A stretch of DNA of 64,000 nt from NCBI RefSeq assembly GCF_001027925.1, contig NZ_LECT01000016.1:186001-250000 (forward strand), written 5' to 3'. Below, one piece after another: positions 50,896 to 60,696 of the stretch (position 1 is its first letter; each line of letters begins with the position of its first letter). A program made the translations under genes and the position numbers. The notes beneath the pieces are model-generated. The model was not told where the DNA came from, did not search any database, and saw only the letters and a list, made by a program, of their open reading frames with translations. This DNA is from Rhodopirellula islandica. Lineage in GTDB: Bacteria; Planctomycetota; Planctomycetia; Pirellulales; Pirellulaceae.

Positions 50896-51560
50896 GTCGT
50901 CGCTTCCATGGCGGGCGTGGTTGGCATCACGTTGGGATCCACGCGATCCGCAGGGCCGAGTTCACGCTTGGCTTTGGACGCGGTTTCGCGCACGTGCAAA
51001 CGGTTCTCTGAAAGCTTGGCAAACCCGGGTTCGACAAAACTGTTGATCAACATCAGCGTGATCGCCGAAGCGAGTCCCGCGAAGGTCGACCAGATGGCGT
51101 CACCAAAGCGTGTCACGATCACGCCCACGGAGGCTTGGTCGTCAGAAGCGAGCGCCGCGCCGATGGCGAGGATCGTTCCCAGCACACCCGCCAGCGGGTA
51201 GGCCTCGATCATGGTCCGGGCAACATTCCATGCCGTGTCGAACCGAAGCGAATGCAGGTAGTCACGCCGTTCGTCCAGGATTCGCATTCGTTGGCTGAGT
51301 GCCACGCGATGAGACGATCCCGGTGGCTCCACCAAGACGTCTTGGATGTCCGCCAGGCAAGCCTCGATTTGGTCGGAGGGGTGGGCGTCATGATCCATCC
51401 GACTGCGATTGGGAAGCGAATCCGTGAACCGCTGCAGCGTTTGCACGATCTTCTTGCGATCTCCCCGTGCCCACAGGGCCAGCACGAAGAAAAAGAACAC
51501 GTGTGCCAACGCGGCAACCACGATGGCAACAGTGGAGTAAGACGAGATCAGCTCTAGCAT
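50892..51560 (-). CDS. MotA/TolQ/ExbB-family proton channel protein
   Basis: 222 residues with a first transmembrane segment at 10-32 (VAIVVAALAHVFFFFVLALW), a cytosolic domain, then two more in the conserved MotA/TolQ/ExbB core: YPLAGVLGTILAIGAAL and IVTRFGDAIWSTFAGLASAITLMLINSF. This is the stator protein of a proton-driven motor, partnered with the ExbD-like gene that overlaps its end by 4 bp. It starts 10 bp after the GH13 gene. Whether it energises outer-membrane uptake, gliding or another process cannot be told from the sequence. Confidence 0.85.
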   Translation of the reverse strand: MLELISSYSTVAIVVAALAHVFFFFVLALWARGDRKKIVQTLQRFTDSLPNRSRMDHDAHPSDQIEACLADIQDVLVEPPGSSHRVALSQRMRILDERRDYLHSLRFDTAWNVARTMIEAYPLAGVLGTILAIGAALASDDQASVGVIVTRFGDAIWSTFAGLASAITLMLINSFVEPGFAKLSENRLHVRETASKAKRELGPADRVDPNVMPTTPAMEATT

Positions 51561-51570
51561 GGCCAGTTGT

Positions 51571-53286
51571 TCAAGCGGTGGAAGATGTCTTCAACCAGCG
51601 TACCTGATACGGCGCCATCGCGATGGGGGCGTTCTGATCAAGCGACTCATCCGCCAGGGCGTCGAAGGTGAAATCGCCGGTGAGGTTCGCTGGCTCGATC
51701 TGGCGAGTTTCGCTGGATAGGTTGGCCAGCACGCACAGCGGAGATTCGTCATCGTGCTGCCGTACAAACCCGAGGAGACCATCGGCCGGAAGTTTCAAAA
51801 CCTCCTGCGAAGCGTTGGGGTGAAACGCGGTTTGCCTTTTTCGAACGCTCAATAAATGACGGTAACCGTCTGAGACGAGTTGTTGCAGTGAACCGGCATC
51901 GGCAAGAGCCGACTCCAGTTCGGATCGATCGTACTTGTGGCGATTGATGCGGCGGGGAATGTCCGATGCTTCCACGCCAGCAATGTCGTTGGGCGATCCG
52001 ACCAAGGAATGGAAGTAAACCGCCGGCACGCCGCGCATCGACAACATGATCGCCTGCGTGGCCAAGAAACGTTTGGCGTGTTCCGTCGCGGGAACGGTAG
52101 TGCGATCGGCCACCGCATCCAGGTAAGTGACGTTCAGTTCGTACGGGCTTTGCGAGCCATCGGGTTGGGTACGCATTCCGATGCGACCACCATGAGCTTT
52201 CGCAATCTCAACGAGTGCGTCGACTCGCTCGGGTGGCAAGATGCCTTCCACGGGCCGAACCCCGATGCCGTCATGGGATGCCGTGAAGTTGAAATACGTG
52301 ACTTGGTCGGTGGGTAAAACCAGCGACCGCATCCAGTTTTGCAGCACGCCGGTGTCACCGCTGTGAATGGCATCGAGCAACAGCGGCGGCAGGCTGAACT
52401 GATACACCATGTGGGCTTCATCGGTGCCGTCGCCGAAGTAGGAGATGTTCTCGGCGTGAGGCACATTGGTTTCCGTCAGCACGATGGTTCCCGGTGCGGC
52501 AACATCGAGCACGTGACGCATCAAACGGACCGCGGCGTGAGTTTGTGGCAGGTGCAAGCATGACGTGCCGATCTCTTTCCATAGAAACGCGATCGCGTCG
52601 AGGCGAATGATGCGGGCCCCTCGGCGCGCGTATTCAACCAACGTTTCCAGCATCGCCAACATGACACGCGGGTTGGCGTAGTTCAGGTCGACTTGATCGG
52701 CGCTGAATGTGGTCCAGACGTAACGCTTGCCCGATGCGGAATCGAACTCCGTCAGCAGTGGCAAGCTGCGTGGTCGGACGACTTGGGAGAGATCTTCCGA
52801 TGGATCGGCGGTGGAATAGAAGTCCTTGTATTCCGGTTCGTCGTTCAGGAAGCCTTGGAACCAACGGTGTTGTTGCGACGAATGGTTGAGCACCAAGTCG
52901 TACATCAAATCAAAGCGTTCTCCCAACCGCTCGATGTCGTCCCAGTCGCCGGATTCAGGATCCACGGCCAAATAATCCGCGACGGAAAACCCATCGTCGC
53001 TGGTCGAAGGACAAAACGGCAGCAAGTGAACGCAGCGGATCAATTCATCGAGGTTGTGATCCAGCAGGAATTGCCGTTGGGCGTCGAGTGGCGACTTGCC
53101 CGGTTCACGAATTTGATCGGCGTAGGTGATCATCACCACATCGCGATGATCCCACAGTTCGTCGGGAGAGGAGGGATGGTTGGATTGATCAAAGCACCGT
53201 TGCAAACCTTCGGCGAGCACGTCGGGAACGTGCCCGTACACATCGGTGATCCGTGACCGAGTGGCATCGTCGATGGTTGAGCTCAC
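51571..53286 (-). CDS. GH13_18-type glycoside phosphorylase (sucrose/glucosylglycerate type)
   Basis: 571 residues of the alpha-amylase superfamily. The N-terminal barrel signature [10 protein letters not shown] and [18 protein letters not shown] are typical for GH13 subfamily 18 phosphorylases; [15 protein letters not shown] (region I), [14 protein letters not shown] (nucleophile Asp region) and VLTETNVPH (acid/base Glu) follow, with [12 protein letters not shown] later. Members phosphorolyse sucrose, sucrose-6F-phosphate or glucosylglycerate. Neighbours (GT4 and HAD) favour a glycosylglycerate or glycosyl-phosphate cycle, not certain. GTG start fixed by the 4-bp GTGA overlap with the GT4 gene. 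Confidence 0.88.
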   Translation of the reverse strand: MSSTIDDATRSRITDVYGHVPDVLAEGLQRCFDQSNHPSSPDELWDHRDVVMITYADQIREPGKSPLDAQRQFLLDHNLDELIRCVHLLPFCPSTSDDGFSVADYLAVDPESGDWDDIERLGERFDLMYDLVLNHSSQQHRWFQGFLNDEPEYKDFYSTADPSEDLSQVVRPRSLPLLTEFDSASGKRYVWTTFSADQVDLNYANPRVMLAMLETLVEYARRGARIIRLDAIAFLWKEIGTSCLHLPQTHAAVRLMRHVLDVAAPGTIVLTETNVPHAENISYFGDGTDEAHMVYQFSLPPLLLDAIHSGDTGVLQNWMRSLVLPTDQVTYFNFTASHDGIGVRPVEGILPPERVDALVEIAKAHGGRIGMRTQPDGSQSPYELNVTYLDAVADRTTVPATEHAKRFLATQAIMLSMRGVPAVYFHSLVGSPNDIAGVEASDIPRRINRHKYDRSELESALADAGSLQQLVSDGYRHLLSVRKRQTAFHPNASQEVLKLPADGLLGFVRQHDDESPLCVLANLSSETRQIEPANLTGDFTFDALADESLDQNAPIAMAPYQVRWLKTSSTA

Positions 53287-54548
53287 AAGTTGTCCTGTCC
53301 GGTGAAGTTGGTCACGAGGGCTCGCAGTTTGCGCCGCAGCACCCCGTAGGAAAAGAAAGCACGGCCGATCTCATAATTGAAGTCGACCATCTCATCTCGG
53401 AACGCTTTGTCGCGAATGATCCGCTCCACCTTCGACACAACGTCCTTGGTCAGGTAGCCATCCATGGAGATGACCTTGGCCCCTTTGGGTTCGATGTCGG
53501 CGACGTAAATCGAATAACGATTCACCAACAACGGTTTACGATAATAGAACGCTTCCAACAAAGCGTTTCCGAACCCTTCGTAGATACTTGGGTAGGTGAT
53601 GAAGTCGGCTTGCGCGTATGCATCGCCCAACGTGTAGATGCGATTGCCGTCCGCATCGATCGCGCGTTTGTCGCCGACTTGATGATCACACAACCGCAGG
53701 TCGACGCCACTGCTCTCGGCCAAGTCCATCAGGACTTGGAGGTACTCGTTGCCTTCGTCACCGCTGGCGTGAGAGATCACCAGTTTGCACTTGTCGTTCT
53801 TGAGCGCCGCGACCAACGCGATGGCGTGCTCGATGCCTTTGCGAGGCACCACGCGGGTGGGCTGCAGGAACAGGATGTCGTCTTCTTCCAACCCGATGTC
53901 TTCGCGGAAGTGCGACGAGTACTCATCGGCTTGCGGTGGTTCGTTTTCGAAGTCCAGCACGTTGGGCACCAAGATCGACGAGACACCCCGGCGGTGCGAC
54001 AGGTCTTCTTGTGCGAACGAGTTGATCGTCACGTTTTGAATTTGTGGCAGCGCGGGCGGGAACGCCATCCACAGCATGTCGGTCACGGCTGAGACGCTGA
54101 ACCGATCCCGTTCCCAGTAGAAATCGTGGTGGTGCGCGATCGTGGGAAAACCGGTTTCGGCGATGAAGTTGGTCAGCGCGACGCCGAGCGGCAAGTTCAT
54201 CGGGATGCACAGCGCGTTTTGGACGATCAGCAGATCCAAATCGAATCGACGCGTGAATTCGTACAGCGTTTTCTTCAGGTAGTCCGCCAGCGTGTAGATC
54301 CGCTGGGTCACATCGGGCGTTCGTGTGCGAGTGCCAAACGCGCGGCGGTTGATCCATTCGATGTCAGGGTGGCCGAAGTAAGCGTGGGGAACGACCATCG
54401 AGGTCGCTTTGTCACGGTCGCTCTGGCCCGAGTACCAGTGGCTCACATGGCCATTGTCCCAGAGAACCTGGGCCCATTTCGCGCTTTCAAGCGACACCCC
54501 GTCGGTGCCGGCGAAACGTGTTCCCACAAAGCCGATTTGGACGCCCAT
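53283..54548 (-). CDS. GT4-family glycosyltransferase, possibly glycosylglycerate-related
   Basis: 421 residues with a GT-B fold. The N-terminus [20 protein letters not shown] is characteristic of a GT4 branch that includes mannosylglucosylglycerate synthases; the C-terminal half has [18 protein letters not shown] and [26 protein letters not shown] (the EX7E-type donor site). It transfers a sugar from a nucleotide donor; the acceptor is not certain. I start at ATG 54548; a GTG four codons upstream is possible. It ends in a 4-bp overlap with the GH13 gene and follows the HAD gene by 57 bp. Confidence 0.82.
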   Translation of the reverse strand: MGVQIGFVGTRFAGTDGVSLESAKWAQVLWDNGHVSHWYSGQSDRDKATSMVVPHAYFGHPDIEWINRRAFGTRTRTPDVTQRIYTLADYLKKTLYEFTRRFDLDLLIVQNALCIPMNLPLGVALTNFIAETGFPTIAHHHDFYWERDRFSVSAVTDMLWMAFPPALPQIQNVTINSFAQEDLSHRRGVSSILVPNVLDFENEPPQADEYSSHFREDIGLEEDDILFLQPTRVVPRKGIEHAIALVAALKNDKCKLVISHASGDEGNEYLQVLMDLAESSGVDLRLCDHQVGDKRAIDADGNRIYTLGDAYAQADFITYPSIYEGFGNALLEAFYYRKPLLVNRYSIYVADIEPKGAKVISMDGYLTKDVVSKVERIIRDKAFRDEMVDFNYEIGRAFFSYGVLRRKLRALVTNFTGQDNL

Positions 54549-54605
54549 CGTAGCTGTCACTCTTGCGTGTTTCGTCTGGCGGCAGAACGTCGCGGAAACG
54601 TTCTC

Positions 54606-55580
54606 TCACAAACACTCTACTATCTGATCCCAGTGTGTCAGCACCATGTCAGGCAAACATTTCTCGCAGCGAGCATCCTCGGTCCGCAATCGCAAGCTGC
54701 GACCGTCCCCCGCGAACAGTGCTGTCTGCAGTCCGAACTGCTTCGCCGCCCAGACATCGTTGAGCATGTCGTTGCCGATGTAGAGAACCTGTTCCGGCAG
54801 AATCCCAGTGCCACGGAGCTGCGAGATTGCACGCTCAAACAGCAAGGGCCCCGGTTTGGCGGCTCGATAGCGATAGGAAAAATGGCACGCGTTGAGATCG
54901 AACACGGATGACAGATCTCCCGCAATCGTTCTTTCAACCGAATCGCTTGACTCGCCTCGTTTCGTGTCCTGGGAACGCTTGGCAATCAAATTTTGAACGA
55001 TCAACGGAGTGTAAAACTGAGCGTTGCTGACGATTCCTAAACGGCGGCCTTTGGCTTGCATCGCCATCAATGCGTCGTGAGCCCCCGGCATCGGCCAAAC
55101 CGGATTGGAGCGGCCTTCGACGCCACAAATCCAGGCCGCCAAAATTTTTGGATTCGTTGCCAAATCCTCGCGTCCGTTGGCCTGCAGCACCCGCCGCCAG
55201 ATCTCCAGGATGTCGACTTCTGGCTTGGGGTTCGCTTCCGAGCGAGCGGCCTCGTTCGTGGCCACGATTTGGTTTCGCAGTTGGTCGGACGTTGGAATGC
55301 CGGTCAGATCCTGGACACCGGCTTCCGTGGCGGCGTCACGAATCCAGCGGTTGGCGGCGTCGTGTTTCGCATCGTCAGCGGTTCCGACGTCGCCGCTGCC
55401 GCTGATGACCAGTGTTCCGTAGACGTCCAGCAAGATGACCTGGATCTCACCGAGGTCAATCAACTTGGGCTGAGTCAGCGGGGCGAGTTCCGGGGGCACG
55501 GCAACCGGATTCGGCAGAAGTGGCTCGGAAGAAAAAAGGAAATTTGTCAGGGAAGCGTCGCGGTCGTTGGATGAGTTCAC
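54606..55580 (-). CDS. HAD-superfamily hydrolase, putative sugar phosphatase
   Basis: 324 residues. Motif I is DVYGTL (VILLDVYGTLVISG), followed later by motif II/III residues (GIVSNAQFY and AKPGPLLFERAI) and motif IV in VLYIGNDMLNDVWAAKQFGL. It is a Mg-dependent phosphatase of the HAD family with an N-terminal extension of about 45 residues. Genomic position next to a GT4 and a GH13_18 gene suggests a phosphatase acting on a sugar or glycosyl phosphate, such as a glycosyl-3-phosphoglycerate; this is inferred. GTG start fixed by 4-bp GTGA overlap with the FxsA gene. Confidence 0.82.
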   Translation of the reverse strand: MNSSNDRDASLTNFLFSSEPLLPNPVAVPPELAPLTQPKLIDLGEIQVILLDVYGTLVISGSGDVGTADDAKHDAANRWIRDAATEAGVQDLTGIPTSDQLRNQIVATNEAARSEANPKPEVDILEIWRRVLQANGREDLATNPKILAAWICGVEGRSNPVWPMPGAHDALMAMQAKGRRLGIVSNAQFYTPLIVQNLIAKRSQDTKRGESSDSVERTIAGDLSSVFDLNACHFSYRYRAAKPGPLLFERAISQLRGTGILPEQVLYIGNDMLNDVWAAKQFGLQTALFAGDGRSLRLRTEDARCEKCLPDMVLTHWDQIVECL

Positions 55581-56119
55581 GGCGAAGGCGATTGTTTGGG
55601 TTCGAAGTGAGGCGAGTCAATCGTATCGCCCGCACCGCCAAAACGCTGCCCCGAGGCATTCGATCTGCGTGGGTCATACCCTCGCGGATCAAAGCGTTCG
55701 TCCTCGGCGGGATTGCTGGTCGAACCGGGTTGGCCGCCACCGCCGAAGGTTCGCATCTGAAAACTTCCCGCGAAACGACGTCGCAACCACCCGCCGATCA
55801 GCCGACGTCCAGGTGGCGTCAACAAAGTGAACCCGAACGCGTCGGTCAACAAACCCGGGGTCAACAACAACACCGCTGCCAACGCGATCATCAACCCATC
55901 CTGGATTTCGCGGCTCGGCATTTTCCCCTGCGCCATGGCGGACTGGAAACGAAACCAGGTTGCCAGTCCTTCGCGGCGAGCCAGGTAGGAACCGATGATC
56001 CCGGTGATGATGACAATCATCAGGGTGGTCAACCAACTGGTTTCGTCTGCCAAACGCAGCAGCAGAACCAGTTCGATGAACGGGACAACGATCAAGAGAG
56101 CGAGAAGTCGAAAGAACAT
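55577..56119 (-). CDS. fxsA: FxsA family membrane protein
   Basis: 180 residues. The N-terminal FxsA core has about three to four transmembrane segments: LLALLIVVPFIELVLLLRLAD, LMIVIITGIIGSYLARREGL, then DGLMIALAAVLLLTPGLLTDAFGFTLLTPPGRR. The C-terminus is a Gly/Pro/Arg/Asp-rich cytosolic tail of about 65 residues, longer than in Escherichia coli. FxsA relieves phage T7 exclusion in E. coli when overproduced; the wider role is unknown. The ATG 56119 replaces a weaker upstream TTG. Translationally coupled to the HAD gene, it is the first gene of the operon. Confidence 0.88.
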   Translation of the reverse strand: MFFRLLALLIVVPFIELVLLLRLADETSWLTTLMIVIITGIIGSYLARREGLATWFRFQSAMAQGKMPSREIQDGLMIALAAVLLLTPGLLTDAFGFTLLTPPGRRLIGGWLRRRFAGSFQMRTFGGGGQPGSTSNPAEDERFDPRGYDPRRSNASGQRFGGAGDTIDSPHFEPKQSPSP

Positions 56120-56266
56120 CAATTCGGGCTCGAACGAAGGAATGAATTCACTGCCAACTTGGCAAGGGAATCGGTTAAGATTTTAGAGGATACGACTCCA
56201 TTGCGATTCTCGTTCCGCAAACGGGTGTCGCCTGCCTCGATTCCCTCCGTCTCTCCCGCTTTTTCG

Positions 56267-59200
56267 ATGCGTTTTATGAATTCTCTCGCGTTTTCGCGGT
56301 CTCAATCCAGCTGCGGGGCCAAGTCAGTTCCGACCGGGTGGTCGGCTTCTTGCAAGGCTCAAACGACACCGAAGTTGGTCGTGCTGCTGTTGGGTTTTAG
56401 CACCTTTTTTCTGACGTTGGCCGGGACGAACGTCTCCGCCATGGATCCGTCGAAGCTGCCTGCCAAAACGCGTTTGGCTTTCGTGGGCAACGGGACAGCA
56501 CAACGCATGAGCCTGTACGGGCACTTGGAAACCATGCTGCATTTGCGAACCAGCAAAAACCCGCTGGTGGTTCGCAACTTTGGCTGGCCGACCGACGAAG
56601 TTTCCACGCAACAACGGCCGGGAAACTACACGGTGATCGACGACCCGTTCCAGGTCTTCGCACCGCAAGCGTTCCTGTGCTTCTTTGGCATGAACGAATC
56701 GTTCGCTGGAGACGACGCCGAACACATCGCGAAATTTGAGGCCGATTACCACGCCTACCTGGATGGATTGTCGCAGCAATTTTCCAGTGATGGACGCCCG
56801 GTTCAGTTCGCTTTGGTCACGCCGATTGCGTTTGAACCCAGCGAAAACCCGTTGCAGCCGGATGGCTTGCTGCACAATCGTTACTTGGCCGCCTACACCG
56901 ATGCCGTGAAGCGAGTCGGCAAGCAACGTGAGTTGACGGTCATCGATGTGTTCACGCCCACCGCTGAGTTGTTCCAGCAGCAACCCGGTTGCCAATACAC
57001 CACCAACGGATTGCACCTGAACGAAGCGGGAGACGAAGCGGTTTCGTTGTTGATCGATGCCGGTTTGTTCGCTGGCGCGGGACCCGCCGTGGGGGCGGAA
57101 CGCTTTGAAGCGATGCGGCAAGTCGTCAACGACAAGGCTTGGTTGCACCAACAAGATTATCGCATGCTGAACGGTTGGTATGTCTACGGTGGACGTCGCA
57201 CGTGGGACACGGAAACCTTCCCCGGCGAGTTTCAAAAGATTCGCAAAATGGTCACCGTTCGCGATCAGTACCTGTGGGACATGGCCGCGGGCCGCGATGT
57301 GCCGGAAGAGGTCGATGATTCGAAGACCGGCGAAGTCTTCATTCCCGAAACCATGTTTGGTTCTCGCGATGATGGCTTTCGCGAAATGCGCGAGCCCAAG
57401 ACGCTGGAATACCCCACGCCAGAGCAGTCCATTTCGCAGATGGAGATTCCTGACGGTTTTGAGGTGGAGTGTTTCGCCAGTGAAAAAGACTTCCCTGAAC
57501 TGGCCAACCCGACGCAAATCGCTTTCGATCAACGCGGCCGATTGTGGGTGTCGTGCATGGTCAACTACCCACAGTGGTTGCCCGGCAGCAGCCGTCCCAG
57601 CGACCGGTTGCTGATCTTGGAAGACACCGATGGCGATGGAAAAGCCGATGTGTGCAAACCGTTCTACGACAAGCTGATTTGTCCGACCGGTTTTGAGTTC
57701 TACCAAGACGGTGTGTTGGTGATCGACGAGCCACACATCCTGTTTTTGCGAGACACCGATGGCGATGACGTGGCCGATGAAGTCACACATGTGTTGGACG
57801 GGATCGGCACCGATGACACGCACCACGCGATGGGAGCTTGGGAATATTCCAACGGCGGTCGACTGCACATGCAGGAGGGCATCGCGATGTCGACGACCGT
57901 GGAAACCCCTTGGGGCCCCGTTCGAGAAGCGGGGGCTTCGGGCAGCTACGTGTGGGATTTGGACAGTCTGCGTTTGACGCACTTCCGAACTCCCGGGCAG
58001 TACAACCCGTGGTGTCTGGTCTTTGATCAATATGGCAACGGCATCATTGGGGACGGGACCAACGCCCAACACCACTGGACCAACGCCTTGTCAGGCGGCG
58101 AAGTCCCTTCGAGAAAAACGCTGGAGCCAATTTTTAACAACCATGGGATTCGCCCCGCCGCTGGAAATGAAATCCTGCATTCGCGTCAGTTCCCCGAGGA
58201 GTTTCGCAATCGGTTGGTCTATGCGTGCGTGATCAACATGCACGGGATGCCCTCGTTCGAACTTCGCGACCAAGAAGACGAGGCGGGTTTGACCGGCGAA
58301 CGATCCGATGACTTGCTGGTCAGCACGGACATGTTCTTCCGTCCCGTTGATCCCAAGATTGGTCCCGATGGAGCGTTGTGGTTTGGCGATTGGTGCAACG
58401 CTCTGATCGGACACATGCAGTACTCCCAGCGCGACCCGAACCGCGACCATGAACACGGCCGCATCTATCGGCTGCGTCACAAGGAACGGCCGTTGTTGGA
58501 TGTGGTGACGCAGGCGGATTTGCCGACCATCGAGGTCATGGATCAATTGCTGGCGTACGAAACTCGCACTCGATACCGCGCCCGTCGTGCTCTGCGTGGT
58601 CGTCCGGTGGAGGAAGTGGTTGCGGCAACCAAGCAATGGTTGCAAGACAACCCAACCCCCGAAGCCGCTCTCGAAATCCTCTGGGTTCAAGAGTCGTTCC
58701 ACCACGTGGACTTGGATCTTGCAAAGCGAGTTCTTGCGGAAGGCAATTTCCAGCAGCGTGCCGCTGCGACTCATGTGGTTGGCAACGAATGGCGTTTCTT
58801 GTCCGGAAACGAACAAGCCAACTCCGGCGATCAGATTGAATTGTCGGTGGACTTGCCCTTCGTTCAGTTCTTGCTGGAAGCCGGCCGAGACAAGCATGCA
58901 CGCGTCCGACTGGAATCGTTGCGAGCCGCCAGTCTGATGGATCATCCCGTTGGCGTTCGAGTGGCCCTGGCCGGTGTGGATCGGCCCGCTGACAAATGGA
59001 TTCAGTATGTTTTGGAACACACCATGTCAGCGCTTTCGACGCACTGGGACGGGGAGTCGACGGAGATCCAAGAGCTGATCGCTTCCTTGCCACCCAAGGC
59101 GGCGGAGTACCTGAAGGAATACAAGATCGCGACCGGTCCCGGCGCGGAGGTGTATCGGCCTTTGAAGGTGTTGGCGGATGTGGATGCCAAGCCAGAAGAC

Positions 59201-60124
59201 CAAACGGTTGCACTGCAAAAGGTGGTTGCTGCGTCTCGCGGGAACGCTCAAACCGGTGCCAAGGTGTTTGAACGTGTTTGTTCCGCGTGTCACTTGCACG
59301 GGAAAATTGGCAAGGAGTTTGGTCCGGAGTTGACCACGATCGGCGAACGGATGACGAAGGAACACATCATCCGATCGATCGTTTGGCCCAACGAGGAAAT
59401 CGCCAAGGGTTACGAGACCGTCATGATTTTGACGTACGACGGGGAGGCCATTGGCGGGTTCATCTTGAAGGAAGACGACGAAACGATCTCGCTCGGAATC
59501 GCCGATGGCAAGATCAAAGTCATCGACAAGGAAGAGATCGAGATACGCAAACCGATGAAGGCCAGCAGCATGCCCGAAGGTTTGACCGAAACGGTTGCAC
59601 CGGGTGAGTTCCTGGATCTGTTGGCGTTCTTGGGTGGCAACTGGATCGCGACCAATCCCAACACGGATTACCCGCTTCGCAAGGACGGCGATCTGATCGA
59701 GGTGACACGTGATTCAATGATCAGTGTGCCCGGCGATTGGCCTGCCGTATGGAACCGCGAAGCCCAGCATCTGTTCAGCGGGGAAGGCGTTCGCCAAGAT
59801 CGCTTTGCGGTGCACTCGAAACAACCCGCAACGGATCCAGCCGTGATTCTGCGGTTGGCAAAGCCAGCGGAATTGGTTCGCGGCACCATCACGAACCGTC
59901 GCGACGAGGAGTTCCACGACCGAGCGGAAGGCTTGGCCATGTGGACGTCGAACGACGGCAAAGAATGGACCCGAGTTTGGAAGAGCGAGTCGCCGCAGGC
60001 TGAGTGGGAGGTGGAGCTTCCCGAAGGAACGGTGGCCAGCTACATCAAAATCGGATTGGAAGGAACAGGGATCTTCCACATCGATCGAGCGGTCTTCTTT
60101 GGACGCCCCGTGAAGGGTGAGTAG
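56267..60124 (+). CDS. PVC-type CxxCH haem protein with N-terminal SGNH-like domain
   Basis: 1285 residues. A signal anchor (KLVVLLLGFSTFFLTLAGTNVSA) is followed by an SGNH/GDSL-like region (about 65-270, LAFVGNGTAQRM, FFGMNESFAG, NGLHLNEAGDEA), then a PVC membrane-bound-dehydrogenase-type beta-propeller (about 400-760, EIPDGFEVECFASEKDFPELANPTQIAFD), a HEAT-like helical part (about 770-950), the haem-binding domain with C1005-S-A-C1008-H1009 and FGPELTTIGERM, and a C-terminal beta-sandwich (about 1150-1280). Proteins of this family are common only in Planctomycetes/Verrucomicrobia and are thought to bind one haem and oxidise carbohydrates or related substrates. ATG 56267 is chosen (56276 also possible). 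Divergent from fxsA. Confidence 0.88.
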   Translation: MRFMNSLAFSRSQSSCGAKSVPTGWSASCKAQTTPKLVVLLLGFSTFFLTLAGTNVSAMDPSKLPAKTRLAFVGNGTAQRMSLYGHLETMLHLRTSKNPLVVRNFGWPTDEVSTQQRPGNYTVIDDPFQVFAPQAFLCFFGMNESFAGDDAEHIAKFEADYHAYLDGLSQQFSSDGRPVQFALVTPIAFEPSENPLQPDGLLHNRYLAAYTDAVKRVGKQRELTVIDVFTPTAELFQQQPGCQYTTNGLHLNEAGDEAVSLLIDAGLFAGAGPAVGAERFEAMRQVVNDKAWLHQQDYRMLNGWYVYGGRRTWDTETFPGEFQKIRKMVTVRDQYLWDMAAGRDVPEEVDDSKTGEVFIPETMFGSRDDGFREMREPKTLEYPTPEQSISQMEIPDGFEVECFASEKDFPELANPTQIAFDQRGRLWVSCMVNYPQWLPGSSRPSDRLLILEDTDGDGKADVCKPFYDKLICPTGFEFYQDGVLVIDEPHILFLRDTDGDDVADEVTHVLDGIGTDDTHHAMGAWEYSNGGRLHMQEGIAMSTTVETPWGPVREAGASGSYVWDLDSLRLTHFRTPGQYNPWCLVFDQYGNGIIGDGTNAQHHWTNALSGGEVPSRKTLEPIFNNHGIRPAAGNEILHSRQFPEEFRNRLVYACVINMHGMPSFELRDQEDEAGLTGERSDDLLVSTDMFFRPVDPKIGPDGALWFGDWCNALIGHMQYSQRDPNRDHEHGRIYRLRHKERPLLDVVTQADLPTIEVMDQLLAYETRTRYRARRALRGRPVEEVVAATKQWLQDNPTPEAALEILWVQESFHHVDLDLAKRVLAEGNFQQRAAATHVVGNEWRFLSGNEQANSGDQIELSVDLPFVQFLLEAGRDKHARVRLESLRAASLMDHPVGVRVALAGVDRPADKWIQYVLEHTMSALSTHWDGESTEIQELIASLPPKAAEYLKEYKIATGPGAEVYRPLKVLADVDAKPEDQTVALQKVVAASRGNAQTGAKVFERVCSACHLHGKIGKEFGPELTTIGERMTKEHIIRSIVWPNEEIAKGYETVMILTYDGEAIGGFILKEDDETISLGIADGKIKVIDKEEIEIRKPMKASSMPEGLTETVAPGEFLDLLAFLGGNWIATNPNTDYPLRKDGDLIEVTRDSMISVPGDWPAVWNREAQHLFSGEGVRQDRFAVHSKQPATDPAVILRLAKPAELVRGTITNRRDEEFHDRAEGLAMWTSNDGKEWTRVWKSESPQAEWEVELPEGTVASYIKIGLEGTGIFHIDRAVFFGRPVKGE

Positions 60125-60166
60125 CCCACCCGCCAACGTCGCAGCATCGCGGTGAGGAAACGAAAT

Positions 60167-60208
60167 CAGGCCCGGTTGAAATCAGCAACTGGTTTTCAGA
60201 CGGGCCTG
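60167..60208 (+). terminator. Putative transcription terminator after the haem protein gene
   Basis: Arms CAGGCCCG (60167-60174) and CGGGCCTG (60201-60208) can pair, with a 26-nt loop. T-run is short, so activity is uncertain. Confidence 0.5.
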
Positions 60209-60218
60209 GTTGCTATGA

Positions 60219-60341
60219 AGCAGTTCGGCAGGAGTCTTTCGGCATTTGAACTGTTTGGGCAAGCGCCACTATTCCGACGTACAACCGGGGCTAGCGCCCA
60301 AACGGCTCACATGGTTGTGCCTGATCATTCCTGCCGACCTG
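60219..60341. repeat. Dispersed MITE-like repeat, copy R4
   Basis: About 123 bp, in the opposite orientation to R2 (34964-35087), with which it aligns over its length: left end AGCAGTTCGGCAGGAGTCTT, right end TCCTGCCGACCTGG. A short open frame inside gives a hypothetical peptide and is not a gene. Confidence 0.8.
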
Positions 60342-60353
60342 GATCGGGGCGGG

Positions 60354-60653
60354 TCAGTCCTCTTTGGGGACGCCAATCTCTCGGATCCGCAAGCCAAACT
60401 TGTCGCCAATTTTGACTGTCTCGCCGATGGCGATGGGGTGCCCACCCGCACGCAGTTCCAGCGGTCGGTCGCAGTGCACGTCGAAGGTCAGCATCGAGCC
60501 GGGGACCAGCGATAGAATCTTGCGAAGCGATTCCTTCTTCTCCGCCAGCGTGACGTTGACGGTGGTGCGGATCTTCAGAACCTTCTCCTGATACATCGAG
60601 GATGTCGGAGGCTTTGGTTCGCTCGGCTTGTCTTTGGTTGCGTTCTCGCTCAT
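60354..60653 (-). CDS. FliN/SpoA-domain protein (flagellar switch or type III secretion family)
   Basis: 99 residues with a Pro/Lys-rich N-terminus (about 1-22) and a SpoA (FliM/FliN C-terminal) domain: TVNVTLAEKKESLRKILSLVPGSMLTFDVHCDRPLELRAGGHPIAIGETVKIGDKFGLRIREI. In FliN-like proteins this fold forms the rotor C-ring or the sorting platform of type III secretion. No other flagellar gene is seen in the window, so it may act with a switch encoded elsewhere. The start ATG 60653 has AAGAAAGAATG context. Convergent to the haem gene across repeat R4. Confidence 0.85.
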   Translation of the reverse strand: MSENATKDKPSEPKPPTSSMYQEKVLKIRTTVNVTLAEKKESLRKILSLVPGSMLTFDVHCDRPLELRAGGHPIAIGETVKIGDKFGLRIREIGVPKED

Positions 60654-60696
60654 TCTTTCTTGATCCTGACACCTCGTTTATCGACCGGAAGCCACC

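Noticed and set aside
56324-58075. 583-codon antisense frame opposite the haem protein gene
   Set aside because: No recognisable protein features; the sense strand has clear domains.
60246-60515. Short plus-strand gene overlapping the FliN-like gene
   Set aside because: Its beginning is translated repeat R4 (same peptide type as in R1 and R2) and the rest is antisense to the FliN-like gene.
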